This document shows, piece after piece, positions 24,395 through 31,039 of a DNA stretch of 31,039 nt (the stretch's first letter is position 1; the number at the start of each line of letters is the position of its first letter). The stretch lies in contig CAXMSF010000117.1 of NCBI GenBank assembly GCA_964196055.1, forward strand, positions 1 to 31,039, read 5' to 3'. The DNA comes from JAFDEI01 sp964196055 (GTDB lineage Bacteria; Myxococcota_A; UBA9160; SMWR01). The notes under the pieces are model-generated. The model had not been told where the DNA came from and made no database searches. It was given only the letters and a program-made list of their open reading frames with translations. A program made the position numbers and the translations under genes.

Positions 24395-24954
24395 TGCGCT
24401 GGAACGGCCTCGGCCGGAGTCTGCTATTCGGCGCGTTGGCTGCCGCGGCCTACATCCCGTTCGCAATCGTCGCGACACCGCTGTTCGGATGGAGCGGCGC
24501 GGTCGCCGCCTACGCGGTGGTGAGTGCGGCGGTGTACCTCAGCGGGCTCGGCCCGACGCTCCGTCAAGGGCTCGCAGCCTCGCTGCTGCTCGGACTCGGG
24601 GTCGGCGCAATTGCGGTCGTCGCCCCCTCCGATCGCGACGTCGTGCTCGCCGCGGCGCTCGCACTCGGCGTGCTGCGCAGCGGGCTGCTCTACCGGTCGC
24701 GCTTCGCACGCGCCCTTGCGATCGAGAGCGCGTTGGCGTGCGGCGCTTTGTTGGTCGCCGGGCAGATCTTCGACGGCAGCGTTGTCTCGACCGCGCTCGC
24801 GGTCTGGGCTTTCTATCTGGTCCAGAGCGTGTTCTTCGCAGTCGGCGGAATCACCGTCCGGCGCGACTGCCCGGACGACGTGGACCCATTCGAGGCCGCA
24901 CGCGCACGGGCACTCGCGGTGCTCGACGACGTGGGGGTGGGCGATTCGGGCTGA
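24391..24954 (+). CDS. Small polytopic membrane protein in PspA-like operon
   Basis: 187 aa with 5-6 hydrophobic segments (about 9-30, 33-52, 56-78, 80-98, 106-125, 130-152) and a short charged C-terminal tail (RDCPDDVDPFEAARARALAV). I do not recognise the family. The gene starts with ATGATG inside the stop of the PspA-like gene (4-base overlap), so the two are translationally coupled. PspA proteins commonly act with small membrane partners (PspB/PspC, LiaI/LiaF, YdjH), and this protein is well placed to be a membrane docking partner, although it shows no clear similarity to any of them (inference from position). Confidence 0.75.
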   Translation: MMRWNGLGRSLLFGALAAAAYIPFAIVATPLFGWSGAVAAYAVVSAAVYLSGLGPTLRQGLAASLLLGLGVGAIAVVAPSDRDVVLAAALALGVLRSGLLYRSRFARALAIESALACGALLVAGQIFDGSVVSTALAVWAFYLVQSVFFAVGGITVRRDCPDDVDPFEAARARALAVLDDVGVGDSG

Positions 24955-24969
24955 GAGTCCGCCCCGGGG

Positions 24970-24999
24970 CGCGGGGTCGCAGCCGCATGCGGCCCCGCG
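24970..24999. terminator. GC-rich hairpin between convergent operons
   Basis: 11-bp stem (arms 24970-24980 and 24989-24999, one G-U or C-A mismatch depending on strand) with an 8-base loop, lying in the 58 bases between the stops of two convergent operons. No T tract follows on either side, so it may act as a weak or Rho-assisted bidirectional terminator. Confidence 0.5.
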
Positions 25000-25012
25000 T
25001 CTCCGCCGTCGG

Positions 25013-26131
25013 TCAGCCGACCACGTAGATCAGCTTGCCCGCGTCGTCGCGATGGGACTCGGCGTTCTTCGCGAGCCGCAAATGTTCGAGATGCGCGTAG
25101 GTCTCACTCTCCGCCATGGCGCCCCAGCTGCGCTGCTTGAACAACCTCTCCGAAAACGCCGCCACCGTCGCGGGCCCGAGCTCGCGCGAGATCGCGCGTA
25201 CCTCGTCGAGTCGCTCGTGATGGTGGCGCTTGATCGCGTGGCAGCGTGCCGCGAGGTCGTCGAAAGGATGGCCGTGCGCGGGCAATACCTGGCCGACGCC
25301 GGTCATCTCGGCCACCCGATCCAGCGAGAAGAAGAAGCTGCTGAGCGGATCGGGGGACGAGCTGATCCCGGAGATGTGGGGCGTAATACTCGGCAACACG
25401 TGGTCGCCCGCGAGGAAGATGCCGGTCTCCGGATCGTGGAGGCAGAAGTGATCCCCGGTATGCCCCGGCGTGTGGACCACGAACCATTCGCGGCCCGCCA
25501 GCTCGAGTACATCGCCGTGCTCGACCGGATGCGTGATGGTCGGAATTACCGAGCTGCCAAGCCAACGCATCACCCGCCATTTGAGCTTCGTCCGCCACGG
25601 TGGCTTGGGCCGCTCGCCACCCCAGGGCGTGATACCGGTAGTCGCCGCACGCAACTGCTTGAAGGCATCCAGGTCCTGTTCGTCGGGCCGCGCCGACCCT
25701 AGCTCGTCTGGCTCGTTCGCTACGTCGGCGATGGAATTCTCCGCAGCGAGGTCATCGACGGACACCTCGGGTGCCGCCGCCGGCGTCAGCACCCCGAAGC
25801 CGAAGCTGTGGTGCGCCACCACCTTCGAGCCGAACTCCTCCGCGAAACGCCCTGCCCCGCCGAAATGGTCCGGATGCGAGTGCGTCACGATCACCGTGTG
25901 GACGTTGCGGGGCGCCAGTCCGGCCTGCTTGAGCCGGTCCTGTAGCGCGCGCCAGGTACCCGGACCGGGCAAGCCCGGATCGACGATTGCCGCACCGTTC
26001 GCGTCGAGGATCGCGTAACAGTTCACGTGACCGAGACCGGGCATCCGAATCGGCAGTTCCATCCGCAACACGCCTTCGGCAACCTCGGTCACCTCGGCCC
26101 TGGCCGACTCCTGTTCCTGCCGCCGCGCCAT
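25013..26131 (-). CDS. Metallo-beta-lactamase-fold hydrolase
   Basis: 372 aa. MBL domain with the metal motif T-H84-S-H86-P-D88-H89, then HTPGHTGDHFCLHD (third histidine) and GIFLAGDHVLP (bridging aspartate). A C-terminal helical region (SLDRVAEMTGVGQVLPAHGH, then HHHERLDEVRAI) resembles the winged-helix tail of LACTB2/glyoxalase II-like enzymes. An acidic insertion lies at about 125-165. The likely reaction is hydrolysis of a thioester or ester; the substrate cannot be read. ATG 26131 has GGGGGAG upstream; an in-frame ATG further upstream (26197) would overlap greB. It lies 62 bases downstream of greB on the same strand. Confidence 0.9.
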   Translation of the reverse strand: MARRQEQESARAEVTEVAEGVLRMELPIRMPGLGHVNCYAILDANGAAIVDPGLPGPGTWRALQDRLKQAGLAPRNVHTVIVTHSHPDHFGGAGRFAEEFGSKVVAHHSFGFGVLTPAAAPEVSVDDLAAENSIADVANEPDELGSARPDEQDLDAFKQLRAATTGITPWGGERPKPPWRTKLKWRVMRWLGSSVIPTITHPVEHGDVLELAGREWFVVHTPGHTGDHFCLHDPETGIFLAGDHVLPSITPHISGISSSPDPLSSFFFSLDRVAEMTGVGQVLPAHGHPFDDLAARCHAIKRHHHERLDEVRAISRELGPATVAAFSERLFKQRSWGAMAESETYAHLEHLRLAKNAESHRDDAGKLIYVVG

Positions 26132-26193
26132 TGCTCCCCCTCCCCCGTCGCCGATTCGGCGTTGAACATAACAGCGCTGGATTCGAGAGGCGT

Positions 26194-26706
26194 TCAATCC
26201 GACTCGAAAGGTCGGTAACGGACGTCGAGGATCTCGTACGTTGCATCGCCGCGCGGCCGCCGGACCACCACTGCGTCGCCTTCCTGCTTGCGCATCAACG
26301 CGCGTCCCAGCGGCGAGTCGACGCTGATCCGCCCCTGCTCCACGTCGAATTCGTCCGGCCCGACGATGCGGTAGACACGCTCCTCGCCGTCCTCATCTTC
26401 GAGGCGAACCCAGGCGCCGAAGAAGATCGTGCCGTCGTCCGCCGGAACGTCGCGGACGACCGTTAGTTCATCGAGCCGCTTGTCGAGGAATTCGACCCGT
26501 GCGTCGATTTCGCGCAGCCGCTTCTTGCCGTAGATGTACTCCGCGTTCTCGGAGCGATCGCCCTGTGCCGCCGCCTCGGTGACCTCACGCGTCACTCGCG
26601 GCCGCTCTTCGTGCCAGAGCCGTTCGAATTCGTCGCGCAGGCGCTTCTCACCTTCGGGGGTGATGTACGGCGTTTGCTTTGCGACCGGTGCGCGTCGTCT
26701 CGACAT
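26194..26706 (-). CDS. greB: Transcript cleavage factor GreB
   Basis: 170 aa; rescues arrested RNA polymerase by stimulating cleavage of backtracked RNA. N-terminal coiled coil with the tip motif QGDRSENAEYIYGKKRLREI, including the acidic residues D50 and E53 needed for cleavage. C-terminal FKBP-like domain: TIFFGAWVRLEDEDGEE, RIVGPDEFD and SVDSPLGRALMRK. The pattern ENAEYxYxKKRLREID separates GreB from GreA. The chosen ATG at 26706 gives a ten-residue basic leader before the family start (TPYITPEGEKRL). No strong Shine-Dalgarno is seen. The frame is open upstream to 27012, but that region is full of inverted repeats and unlike GreB. Confidence 0.95.
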   Translation of the reverse strand: MSRRRAPVAKQTPYITPEGEKRLRDEFERLWHEERPRVTREVTEAAAQGDRSENAEYIYGKKRLREIDARVEFLDKRLDELTVVRDVPADDGTIFFGAWVRLEDEDGEERVYRIVGPDEFDVEQGRISVDSPLGRALMRKQEGDAVVVRRPRGDATYEILDVRYRPFESD

Positions 26707-26868
26707 ACGAGCGGTTGATACAGCGGGATCGGCCTGCGCCCAAGTCGGGCTCAGTAAATCGGATGCCCCGCGGGGCAGCTGCTCGCCCGGCCACGGCGGC
26801 TCGAATCGGTGACCGCGCGGAACTCGCATTGCGGGGGATCGGCGATCCCGTATTTCGAAGAAATCGCA

Positions 26869-26894
26869 CCAGCTGTGAAGCACTTCACAGCTGG
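26869..26894. repeat. Perfect 12-bp inverted repeat with 2-bp centre
   Basis: CCAGCTGTGAAG, two bases (CA), then its exact inverse CTTCACAGCTGG. The near-zero spacer suits a dimeric DNA-binding protein better than an RNA hairpin, since a two-base loop must open to fold. It lies about 163 bases upstream of greB on the upstream side and could be an operator. Confidence 0.6.
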
Positions 26895-26985
26895 AGCCTC
26901 GCGGCCTTCGTAGGATGAGCGTCATAGAACGCAATACCAAGACCCGCGCCGGAACGAGACGATCCGCTTCGACCGCGCGGATCGA

Positions 26986-27015
26986 CGGGTGCACGTCGTC
27001 CGCAGCGTGCACCCG
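26986..27015. repeat. Perfect 10-bp inverted repeat with 10-base loop
   Basis: CGGGTGCACG at 26986-26995 and its exact inverse at 27006-27015. The loop size suits an RNA hairpin. A 7-bp inverted repeat (GATCCGC/GCGGATC) lies immediately before it at 26961-26983. Confidence 0.55.
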
Positions 27016-27123
27016 CAGGAATCCGTCCGCGGTGAATCGGATCGACGGCGTTCGCCAGAGCGAGCGCCGAGTCGCAAGCGCCGAGATTGGTACGGCGGAG
27101 TAGCCCCACGCTCTCCGCCGCTA

Positions 27124-27176
27124 CGGGGTCGTGCTTCGCCCTCTCGCCCACCCCGAGAGGGCGCTGCACGGCCCCG
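27124..27176. repeat. Long hairpin-forming inverted repeat (21 bp in two arms)
   Basis: The inner stem is 10 bp, perfect (27137-27146 with 27154-27163), around a 7-base loop. A 2x2 internal loop separates it from an outer 11-bp stem (27124-27134 with 27166-27176, one G-U pair on this strand). It is flanked by smaller hairpins at 27093-27120 and 27196-27218, just upstream of the phosphatase gene. No T tract follows, so it is not a standard terminator. Confidence 0.6.
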
Positions 27177-27242
27177 CTTGGCTCTCCCCCGCGCGGGATG
27201 CGTACGCCTCCCGCATCCGAAAACGCGTTATGTTCCTCTGCC

Positions 27243-27857
27243 GTGGAATCTCCCTCAGTCCTCATCCTGGTTCGTCACGGCGAGACCGCGGCGAACATCG
27301 ACCAGGTCTGGCACGGATCGATCGACACGCCACTGACTTCGCGCGGGGAACGACAGGCCGCTCGTGTGGCCGAGCGGATCCAGCTCGAGTTTTCCGACGC
27401 GACCACGGTCTACTCGAGCGATTTGCAGCGCGCTCGAAACACGGCGGGCGCGATTCGCGAGCTCCTGGACGTGCAGCATCACGCGCAGGCGGACTTGCGC
27501 GAATACGACCTCGGAAGCTGGGAGGGCAAGACCTTCGCCGAACTCCACGACGAGCTCGAGTTCTTTCACCACATCCGCAGCAATCCCGATTATGCGCCGC
27601 ACGGCGGCGAGTCACCCCAATCGGTCGCTGCGCGTTTGAGTGCGGCGCTGCGCCGAATCGCGGGCGCGCATCCAGGCGAACGAGTGGTCGTGGTGACACA
27701 CGGCGGCGCACTGTCGATGGCGATGGGGGCAATCCTGGACGGCCACTACCGAGAGTGGCACGCCGTGATGGACAACTGCGCGATCAGCGAGCTCGTCTTC
27801 GAGCCGGAACCCGCGCTACTCAGCTTCAATCTGACCGAGCACCTCGAAGATCTCTGA
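27243..27857 (+). CDS. Histidine phosphatase (phosphoglycerate mutase-like)
   Basis: 204 aa, full length for the cofactor-independent-of-metal histidine phosphatase superfamily (GpmB/CobC type). The catalytic motif is LVRHGETAANI, with H12 phosphorylated during the reaction, then PLTSRGERQA, SSDLQRARNTA, the acid motif LREYDLGSWEGK and the second catalytic histidine in VVVTHGGALSM. The substrate may be a sugar phosphate, nucleotide or alpha-ribazole phosphate; the sequence does not decide. The frame is open upstream to 27087 through hairpin DNA, but GTG 27243 places RHG where the family has it. No Shine-Dalgarno is visible. TATGTT at 27229-27234, 8 bases upstream, allows a leaderless transcript. 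The GST gene follows after 32 bases. Confidence 0.88.
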   Translation: MESPSVLILVRHGETAANIDQVWHGSIDTPLTSRGERQAARVAERIQLEFSDATTVYSSDLQRARNTAGAIRELLDVQHHAQADLREYDLGSWEGKTFAELHDELEFFHHIRSNPDYAPHGGESPQSVAARLSAALRRIAGAHPGERVVVVTHGGALSMAMGAILDGHYREWHAVMDNCAISELVFEPEPALLSFNLTEHLEDL

Positions 27858-27889
27858 CCGCCAGCGATCGCGACGAAAGGACTTCCCCG

Positions 27890-28558
27890 ATGATCGACCT
27901 CTACACCGCCCCGACCCCGAACGGCTGGAAGGCTTCGATCATGCTCGAGGAGATCGGCCTGCCGTATGCGGTCAAGACGGTACGCCTCGACAAACTCGAC
28001 CAGAAAGAGCCTTGGTTCCTCGAAATCAATCCCAACGGACGGATTCCGGCAATCGTAGACCGCGACGCCGATGACTTCGCGGTCTTCGAGTCCGGCGCGA
28101 TTCTGCTCTATCTCGCCGAGAAGACCGGCAAGCTGCTCCCCCGAAATCCGCGCGAGCGATCGCGCGTAATCCAGTGGTTGATGTTTCAAATGGGTGGCGT
28201 CGGGCCGATGCAAGGCCAGGCAAACGTCTTCTTCCGTTACGCCCCGGAGAAAATCCCGTTCGCGATCGAGCGTTACCAGAACGAAACCCACCGGCTGTAC
28301 TCGGTCCTCGACGCCGCGCTCGAAGACAACGAATACCTTGCGGGCGATTACTCGATCGCGGACATCGCTACCTGGCCGTGGGTTCGGATCCACAATTGGG
28401 CCGGCGTCGAAATCGACGATCTGCCGAACCTGCAGCGCTGGATCGAGCGAGTCGGCGAGCGCCCCGCCGTAGCAACCGGTTGGAAGATTCCCGTGCAAGA
28501 CGGCGGGGAAAGCAGCAAGGAAGACGTCGCAAAGGCCGGCGCGAAGATCCTGGTCTGA
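27890..28558 (+). CDS. Glutathione S-transferase, YfcG/YghU (Nu-class)-like
   Basis: 222 aa. N-terminal thioredoxin-like domain (1-~82) with the class signature TAPTPNGWKASIMLEEIGLPY; in YfcG and YghU the T/N in this loop bind glutathione or its disulfide. Also NPNGRIPAIVD (cis-proline) and FESGAILLYLAEKTG, followed by the helical C-terminal domain (YLAGDYSIADIATWPWV). Members of this class act as disulfide-bond reductases more than as conjugating enzymes. ATG 27890 follows GAAAGGA by 8 bases. It lies between the histidine phosphatase and the DUF3604 gene, all plus strand with gaps of about 31 bases, so one transcript is likely. Confidence 0.93.
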   Translation: MIDLYTAPTPNGWKASIMLEEIGLPYAVKTVRLDKLDQKEPWFLEINPNGRIPAIVDRDADDFAVFESGAILLYLAEKTGKLLPRNPRERSRVIQWLMFQMGGVGPMQGQANVFFRYAPEKIPFAIERYQNETHRLYSVLDAALEDNEYLAGDYSIADIATWPWVRIHNWAGVEIDDLPNLQRWIERVGERPAVATGWKIPVQDGGESSKEDVAKAGAKILV

Positions 28559-28589
28559 TTCGCATCACCATTCGCGATCCGGAGAGGTC

Positions 28590-30575
28590 ATGCGGCAATT
28601 CCGAATTCTACCGATCGCGATCGGCGTATTCGCGGCGCTCACAGCCGCTGCTGAATCCGGGCGAGAGCCGTGCGCACAATCCAATTCGCTGCGGACGCCG
28701 TTCTTCGGCGACCTGCACGTCCACACGCGATTTTCGCTCGACGCGAGCACCCAGGGCACACGAAACCGCCCTGCTGACGCGTATCGCTTCGCGCGTGGCG
28801 AACGCGTGGGAATCCAGCCCTTCGACGCCGACGCGAAGCCGTTGCGCCACATCCAGCTCGAGCGACCGCTCGACTTTGCGGCCGTGACCGATCATGCGGA
28901 GTTGCTCGGTGCGCGACACATCTGCGAAACCCCAGGAGTCGAAGGGCACGACTCCTGGGTCTGCCGGGTCTACCGGGGCTGGCCTCGGCTGGCCTTCTTC
29001 TGGATGAACTACCGCTCCGCGATCGGAGAAAGCCACGGTTTCTGCGGTGAAGACGGCTCCGTTTGCCGCGAGGCCGGGCGCGAACCGTGGCAGGAGACCC
29101 AGGAAGCGGCCGAGGCCGCCTACGACCGCAGCTTTGCCTGCGACTTCACGAGCTTCGTCGCCTACGAATGGACCGGCGGTGCAGGCCCGGGCAACAACTT
29201 CCACCGCAACGTCATCTTCCGGAACGCGAACGTCCCTGAGCTTCCGATCAGCTTCCTGGATGGGGTCGAACTGTCGCAGCTCTACGCACAGCTGCGCAGC
29301 GAATGCACCAACTCGGGCGACTGTGATGCGGTGGTCATCCCGCACAACTCGAATCTCGGCGGTGGCAGGATGTTCGACACTTACCGCAATGACGGCAGCC
29401 CGATCACGGCATCCGAAGCGCGCGAACGCGCGCAGTTCGAGACGCTGGTCGAAATCATGCAACACAAGGGAGAATCCGAGTGCATGACCGGCACAGGCAG
29501 CGAGGATGAACTCTGCGGTTTCGAGAAGCTCGCGCAGAGCAACTTTCGCGGTCGTTTCAGCGCGCTGCTGGCTGAACCCCCGTCCGCGCGCCAATTCGTT
29601 CGACACGCGCTTCAGTCGGGACTCGAGCAGGACAGACGCATCGGCGTCAACCCGTTCAAGTTCGGCATCGTCGCAAGCACGGACACCCACCTCGCGGCCC
29701 CCGGACTCGTAGCCGAGAGCGCCGACTACCCCGGGCACGGCGGCGCGGGCACACCGGCCGGCGATTCTCTACCCGTCGGCCTGCCCGACGCGATCGACTT
29801 CAATCCCGGCGGTCTCGCGGTACTGTGGGCCGAAGAAAACACCCGCGAATCGCTATTCGACGCGATGCGCCGCCGCGAAGCCTACGGGACCAGCGGACCG
29901 AGGATCAGCGTCCGATTCTTCGGCGGCTGGGACTACTCGGACGATCTCTGCAAGAGCGCGACCTTCGCCGCCACCGGATATGCGCAGGGAACGCCGATGG
30001 GCGGCGACCTGCCTCCGTGGCGCGCGGGGGCTGCCGCGGCTCCGAGGTTCGCGGTTTCAGCGCTGCGCGACCCGGGCACCGCGAAGCAGCCCGGCACGCC
30101 GCTGCAACGGATTCAGATCGTGAAAGGCTGGGTCGAGGGATCCGAACTGCACGAGCGTGTCGTCGAGGTGACGGGCACCCCCGACAACGGCGCGAGCGTC
30201 GACCTCGACACCTGCTTGCCGAGTGGGCCCGGCCACGATGGGCTGTGCGCCGTCTGGCGAGATTCGGAATTCGACGCGTCGGAGCACGCGTTCTACTACG
30301 CCCGTGTCGTCGAAAACCCGACCTGCCGCTGGAGCCAGAAACTCTGCAACGCACGCGGCGTAAACTGCGACGACCCGGAGACGATCAGCGAGGGCCTCGA
30401 GCCCTGCTGCTCGGCCACGCATCGGCCGGTGATCCAGGAGCGCGCCTGGACCTCACCGATCTGGTACAGCCCCCCTGGGGATCGCGCGATCGCAGCCGGG
30501 GCTCATTCACCCGCCGCACTCGAAGAAAGCCGTGTCGGCGATGAAACCTTTTCGCCGGGCGGTACGTCTCATTAG
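28590..30575 (+). CDS. Exported DUF3604 (PHP-like metallo) protein
   Basis: 661 aa. Signal peptide 1-~22 (hydrophobic, cleavage near TAAAES), then a DUF3604 domain over nearly the whole length. This family resembles PHP metallo-hydrolases: FFGDLHVHTRFSLDA with D41, H43 and H45; DFAAVTDHAELLG with D101, H102 and E104; VVIPHNSNLGGGRMF; and GIVASTDTHLAAPG. Many cysteines (for example RSECTNSGDC, ETISEGLEPCC) suggest disulfides in the periplasm or outside the cell. DUF3604 proteins have no settled reaction; hydrolysis of phosphoesters or similar bonds is the usual guess. GGAGAGG lies just upstream of ATG 28590. A strong intrinsic terminator follows the gene. Confidence 0.92.
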   Translation: MRQFRILPIAIGVFAALTAAAESGREPCAQSNSLRTPFFGDLHVHTRFSLDASTQGTRNRPADAYRFARGERVGIQPFDADAKPLRHIQLERPLDFAAVTDHAELLGARHICETPGVEGHDSWVCRVYRGWPRLAFFWMNYRSAIGESHGFCGEDGSVCREAGREPWQETQEAAEAAYDRSFACDFTSFVAYEWTGGAGPGNNFHRNVIFRNANVPELPISFLDGVELSQLYAQLRSECTNSGDCDAVVIPHNSNLGGGRMFDTYRNDGSPITASEARERAQFETLVEIMQHKGESECMTGTGSEDELCGFEKLAQSNFRGRFSALLAEPPSARQFVRHALQSGLEQDRRIGVNPFKFGIVASTDTHLAAPGLVAESADYPGHGGAGTPAGDSLPVGLPDAIDFNPGGLAVLWAEENTRESLFDAMRRREAYGTSGPRISVRFFGGWDYSDDLCKSATFAATGYAQGTPMGGDLPPWRAGAAAAPRFAVSALRDPGTAKQPGTPLQRIQIVKGWVEGSELHERVVEVTGTPDNGASVDLDTCLPSGPGHDGLCAVWRDSEFDASEHAFYYARVVENPTCRWSQKLCNARGVNCDDPETISEGLEPCCSATHRPVIQERAWTSPIWYSPPGDRAIAAGAHSPAALEESRVGDETFSPGGTSH

Positions 30576-30602
30576 GTGCATTACATTTCTCTTCCGATCG
30601 AG

Positions 30603-30646
30603 CGAGCCCGCAATCCTCCCCAACAGATTGCGGGCTCGTCTTGTTT
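30603..30646 (+). terminator. Rho-independent terminator after the DUF3604 gene
   Basis: Perfect 13-bp stem (30603-30615 with 30626-30638: CGAGCCCGCAATC and its inverse), 10-base loop, followed by TCTTGTTT. It lies 27 bases after the stop of the DUF3604 gene and should end the phosphatase-GST-DUF3604 transcript. Confidence 0.9.
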
Positions 30647-30667
30647 CAGTTGATCTCTTTCAGTTGA
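30644..30667. repeat. Two direct copies of a 10-bp repeat
   Basis: TTTCAGTTGA occurs at 30644-30653 and again at 30658-30667, a 14-bp period, directly after the terminator. Too short to classify; it could be a binding site pair or chance. Confidence 0.35.
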
Positions 30668-31039
30668 ACCGGTTGGTCGGCCTCCCACGCGTCGGCGGCT
30701 CCTCGATTACCCCGAGGCGCAATCCACCGGACTGAAGATCTCGGTCGGATCGACGATGTCGTCGGCGGGGTCCAAGGTCGGCGCTCCCAGCGGCTGGGCG
30801 GGATTCCAGGGCGCTCCAGCGGCTTCTGCGGCCGCACAGCGATCGCCTGCCTCGCCTCTGCGTTCGCATCACTTCCTCCCCAGCCGGGCGTCGTTGGACC
30901 CCGATAGCAGCGGATCGTGTGTTCGCCGGAGTGCCATTAACGGATCAAGGAGGCGCTACAGGGACGCAATCGGTCCGGAAGGTCGAAGTGGTATGTTCCG
31001 TCCCCGGCTGGGCTACGGCGGATTCTCGCGCCGATACAG
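30668..31039. other. Right-end region without a convincing gene
   Basis: About 370 bases where I see no supported gene. On the minus strand a frame of 53 codons (30707-30868, no ATG) reads like the end of a real protein (LGAPTLDPADDIVDPTEIFS) but has no credible start. On the plus strand GGAAGG at 30978-30983 precedes GTG 30988 and ATG 30993, either of which could open a gene running off the right edge. AAGGAGG at 30947-30953 has no start codon at a suitable distance. Confidence 0.4.

Larger units (their letters stand above)
26707..27242. other. 536-bp palindrome-rich intergenic region between greB and phosphatase gene
   Basis: I find no convincing gene here. Reading frames are low in complexity and rich in Arg and Ser, typical of GC-rich noncoding DNA. 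The stretch is dense in inverted repeats: arms at 26835-26840/26844-26849, 26852-26856/26860-26864, 26869-26880/26883-26894, 26961-26967/26977-26983, 26986-26995/27006-27015, 27093-27100/27113-27120, 27124-27146/27154-27176 and 27196-27202/27212-27218. It must also hold the divergent promoters of greB and the phosphatase gene. A structured noncoding RNA, protein-binding palindromes or REP-like repeats are possible. Confidence 0.6.

Noticed and set aside
26707..27012. In-frame N-terminal extension of greB
   Set aside because: Unlike any GreB, crosses several inverted repeats; ATG 26706 gives the expected length.
26835..27218. CRISPR array
   Set aside because: The inverted repeats differ from one another in sequence and spacing; there are no regular direct repeats.
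27093..27219. tRNA or known riboswitch in the hairpin region
   Set aside because: No cloverleaf, no CCA end or T-loop pattern, and no riboswitch core that I recognise.
1..31039. Mobile element or genomic island
   Set aside because: No transposase, integrase, tRNA, terminal repeats or clear change in base composition was seen.

Overview
This is a 31 kb GC-rich bacterial window with tight gene packing. GreB, a GlnE-type adenylyltransferase, an OmpR-type two-component pair and PspA point to a Gram-negative, proteobacteria-like organism. The mix of CaiB/BaiF CoA-transferase, EthD-like, DUF3604 and many GT-C membrane glycosyltransferases suggests a deltaproteobacterial-grade lineage (Myxococcota or Binatota-like). 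That placement is inference from gene content only. I see no rRNA, tRNA, CRISPR array, insertion sequence or phage gene.

Layout. 1-4115: an acidic amino acid/cation symporter (cut by the left edge), divergent from a glutamine synthetase adenylyltransferase split into two overlapping genes (deadenylylase half, then adenylylase half). 4247-5154: a minus-strand hemerythrin-like/UspA pair. 5369-7344: a zinc-ribbon protein followed by an SPFH-GYF_2 protein. 7253-13625: envelope glycosylation block, with three polytopic GT-C-type proteins, a small secreted protein and a YheU-like small gene. 13626-19544 (minus): GT39-like protein, LTA-synthase/sulfatase-fold transferase, EthD-like protein and CaiB/BaiF CoA-transferase. 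19593-24954: a two-component system divergent from a secreted VWA protein, a short PspA-like protein and a polytopic membrane protein. 25013-26706 (minus): GreB and an MBL-fold hydrolase. 27243-30575: histidine phosphatase, YfcG/YghU-like GST and an exported DUF3604 protein, closed by a strong intrinsic terminator. The last 390 bases hold no convincing gene.

How the parts may work together. The most system-like part is 19593-24954. A histidine kinase with a long, low-complexity extracytoplasmic region and its OmpR-type regulator face, across a 181-bp shared control region with repeated GTAAAG-type sites, an operon of VWA + PspA-like + membrane protein. I read it as an envelope-stress module. 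The zinc-ribbon/SPFH pair at 5369-7344 resembles the partners of PspA in the Bacillus subtilis PspA-YdjGHI complex, so both halves of such a system may lie in this window. The other unusual items are the split GlnE, an 8-A slippery run inside the kinase gene, and a palindrome-rich island of about 390 bp between greB and the phosphatase gene.
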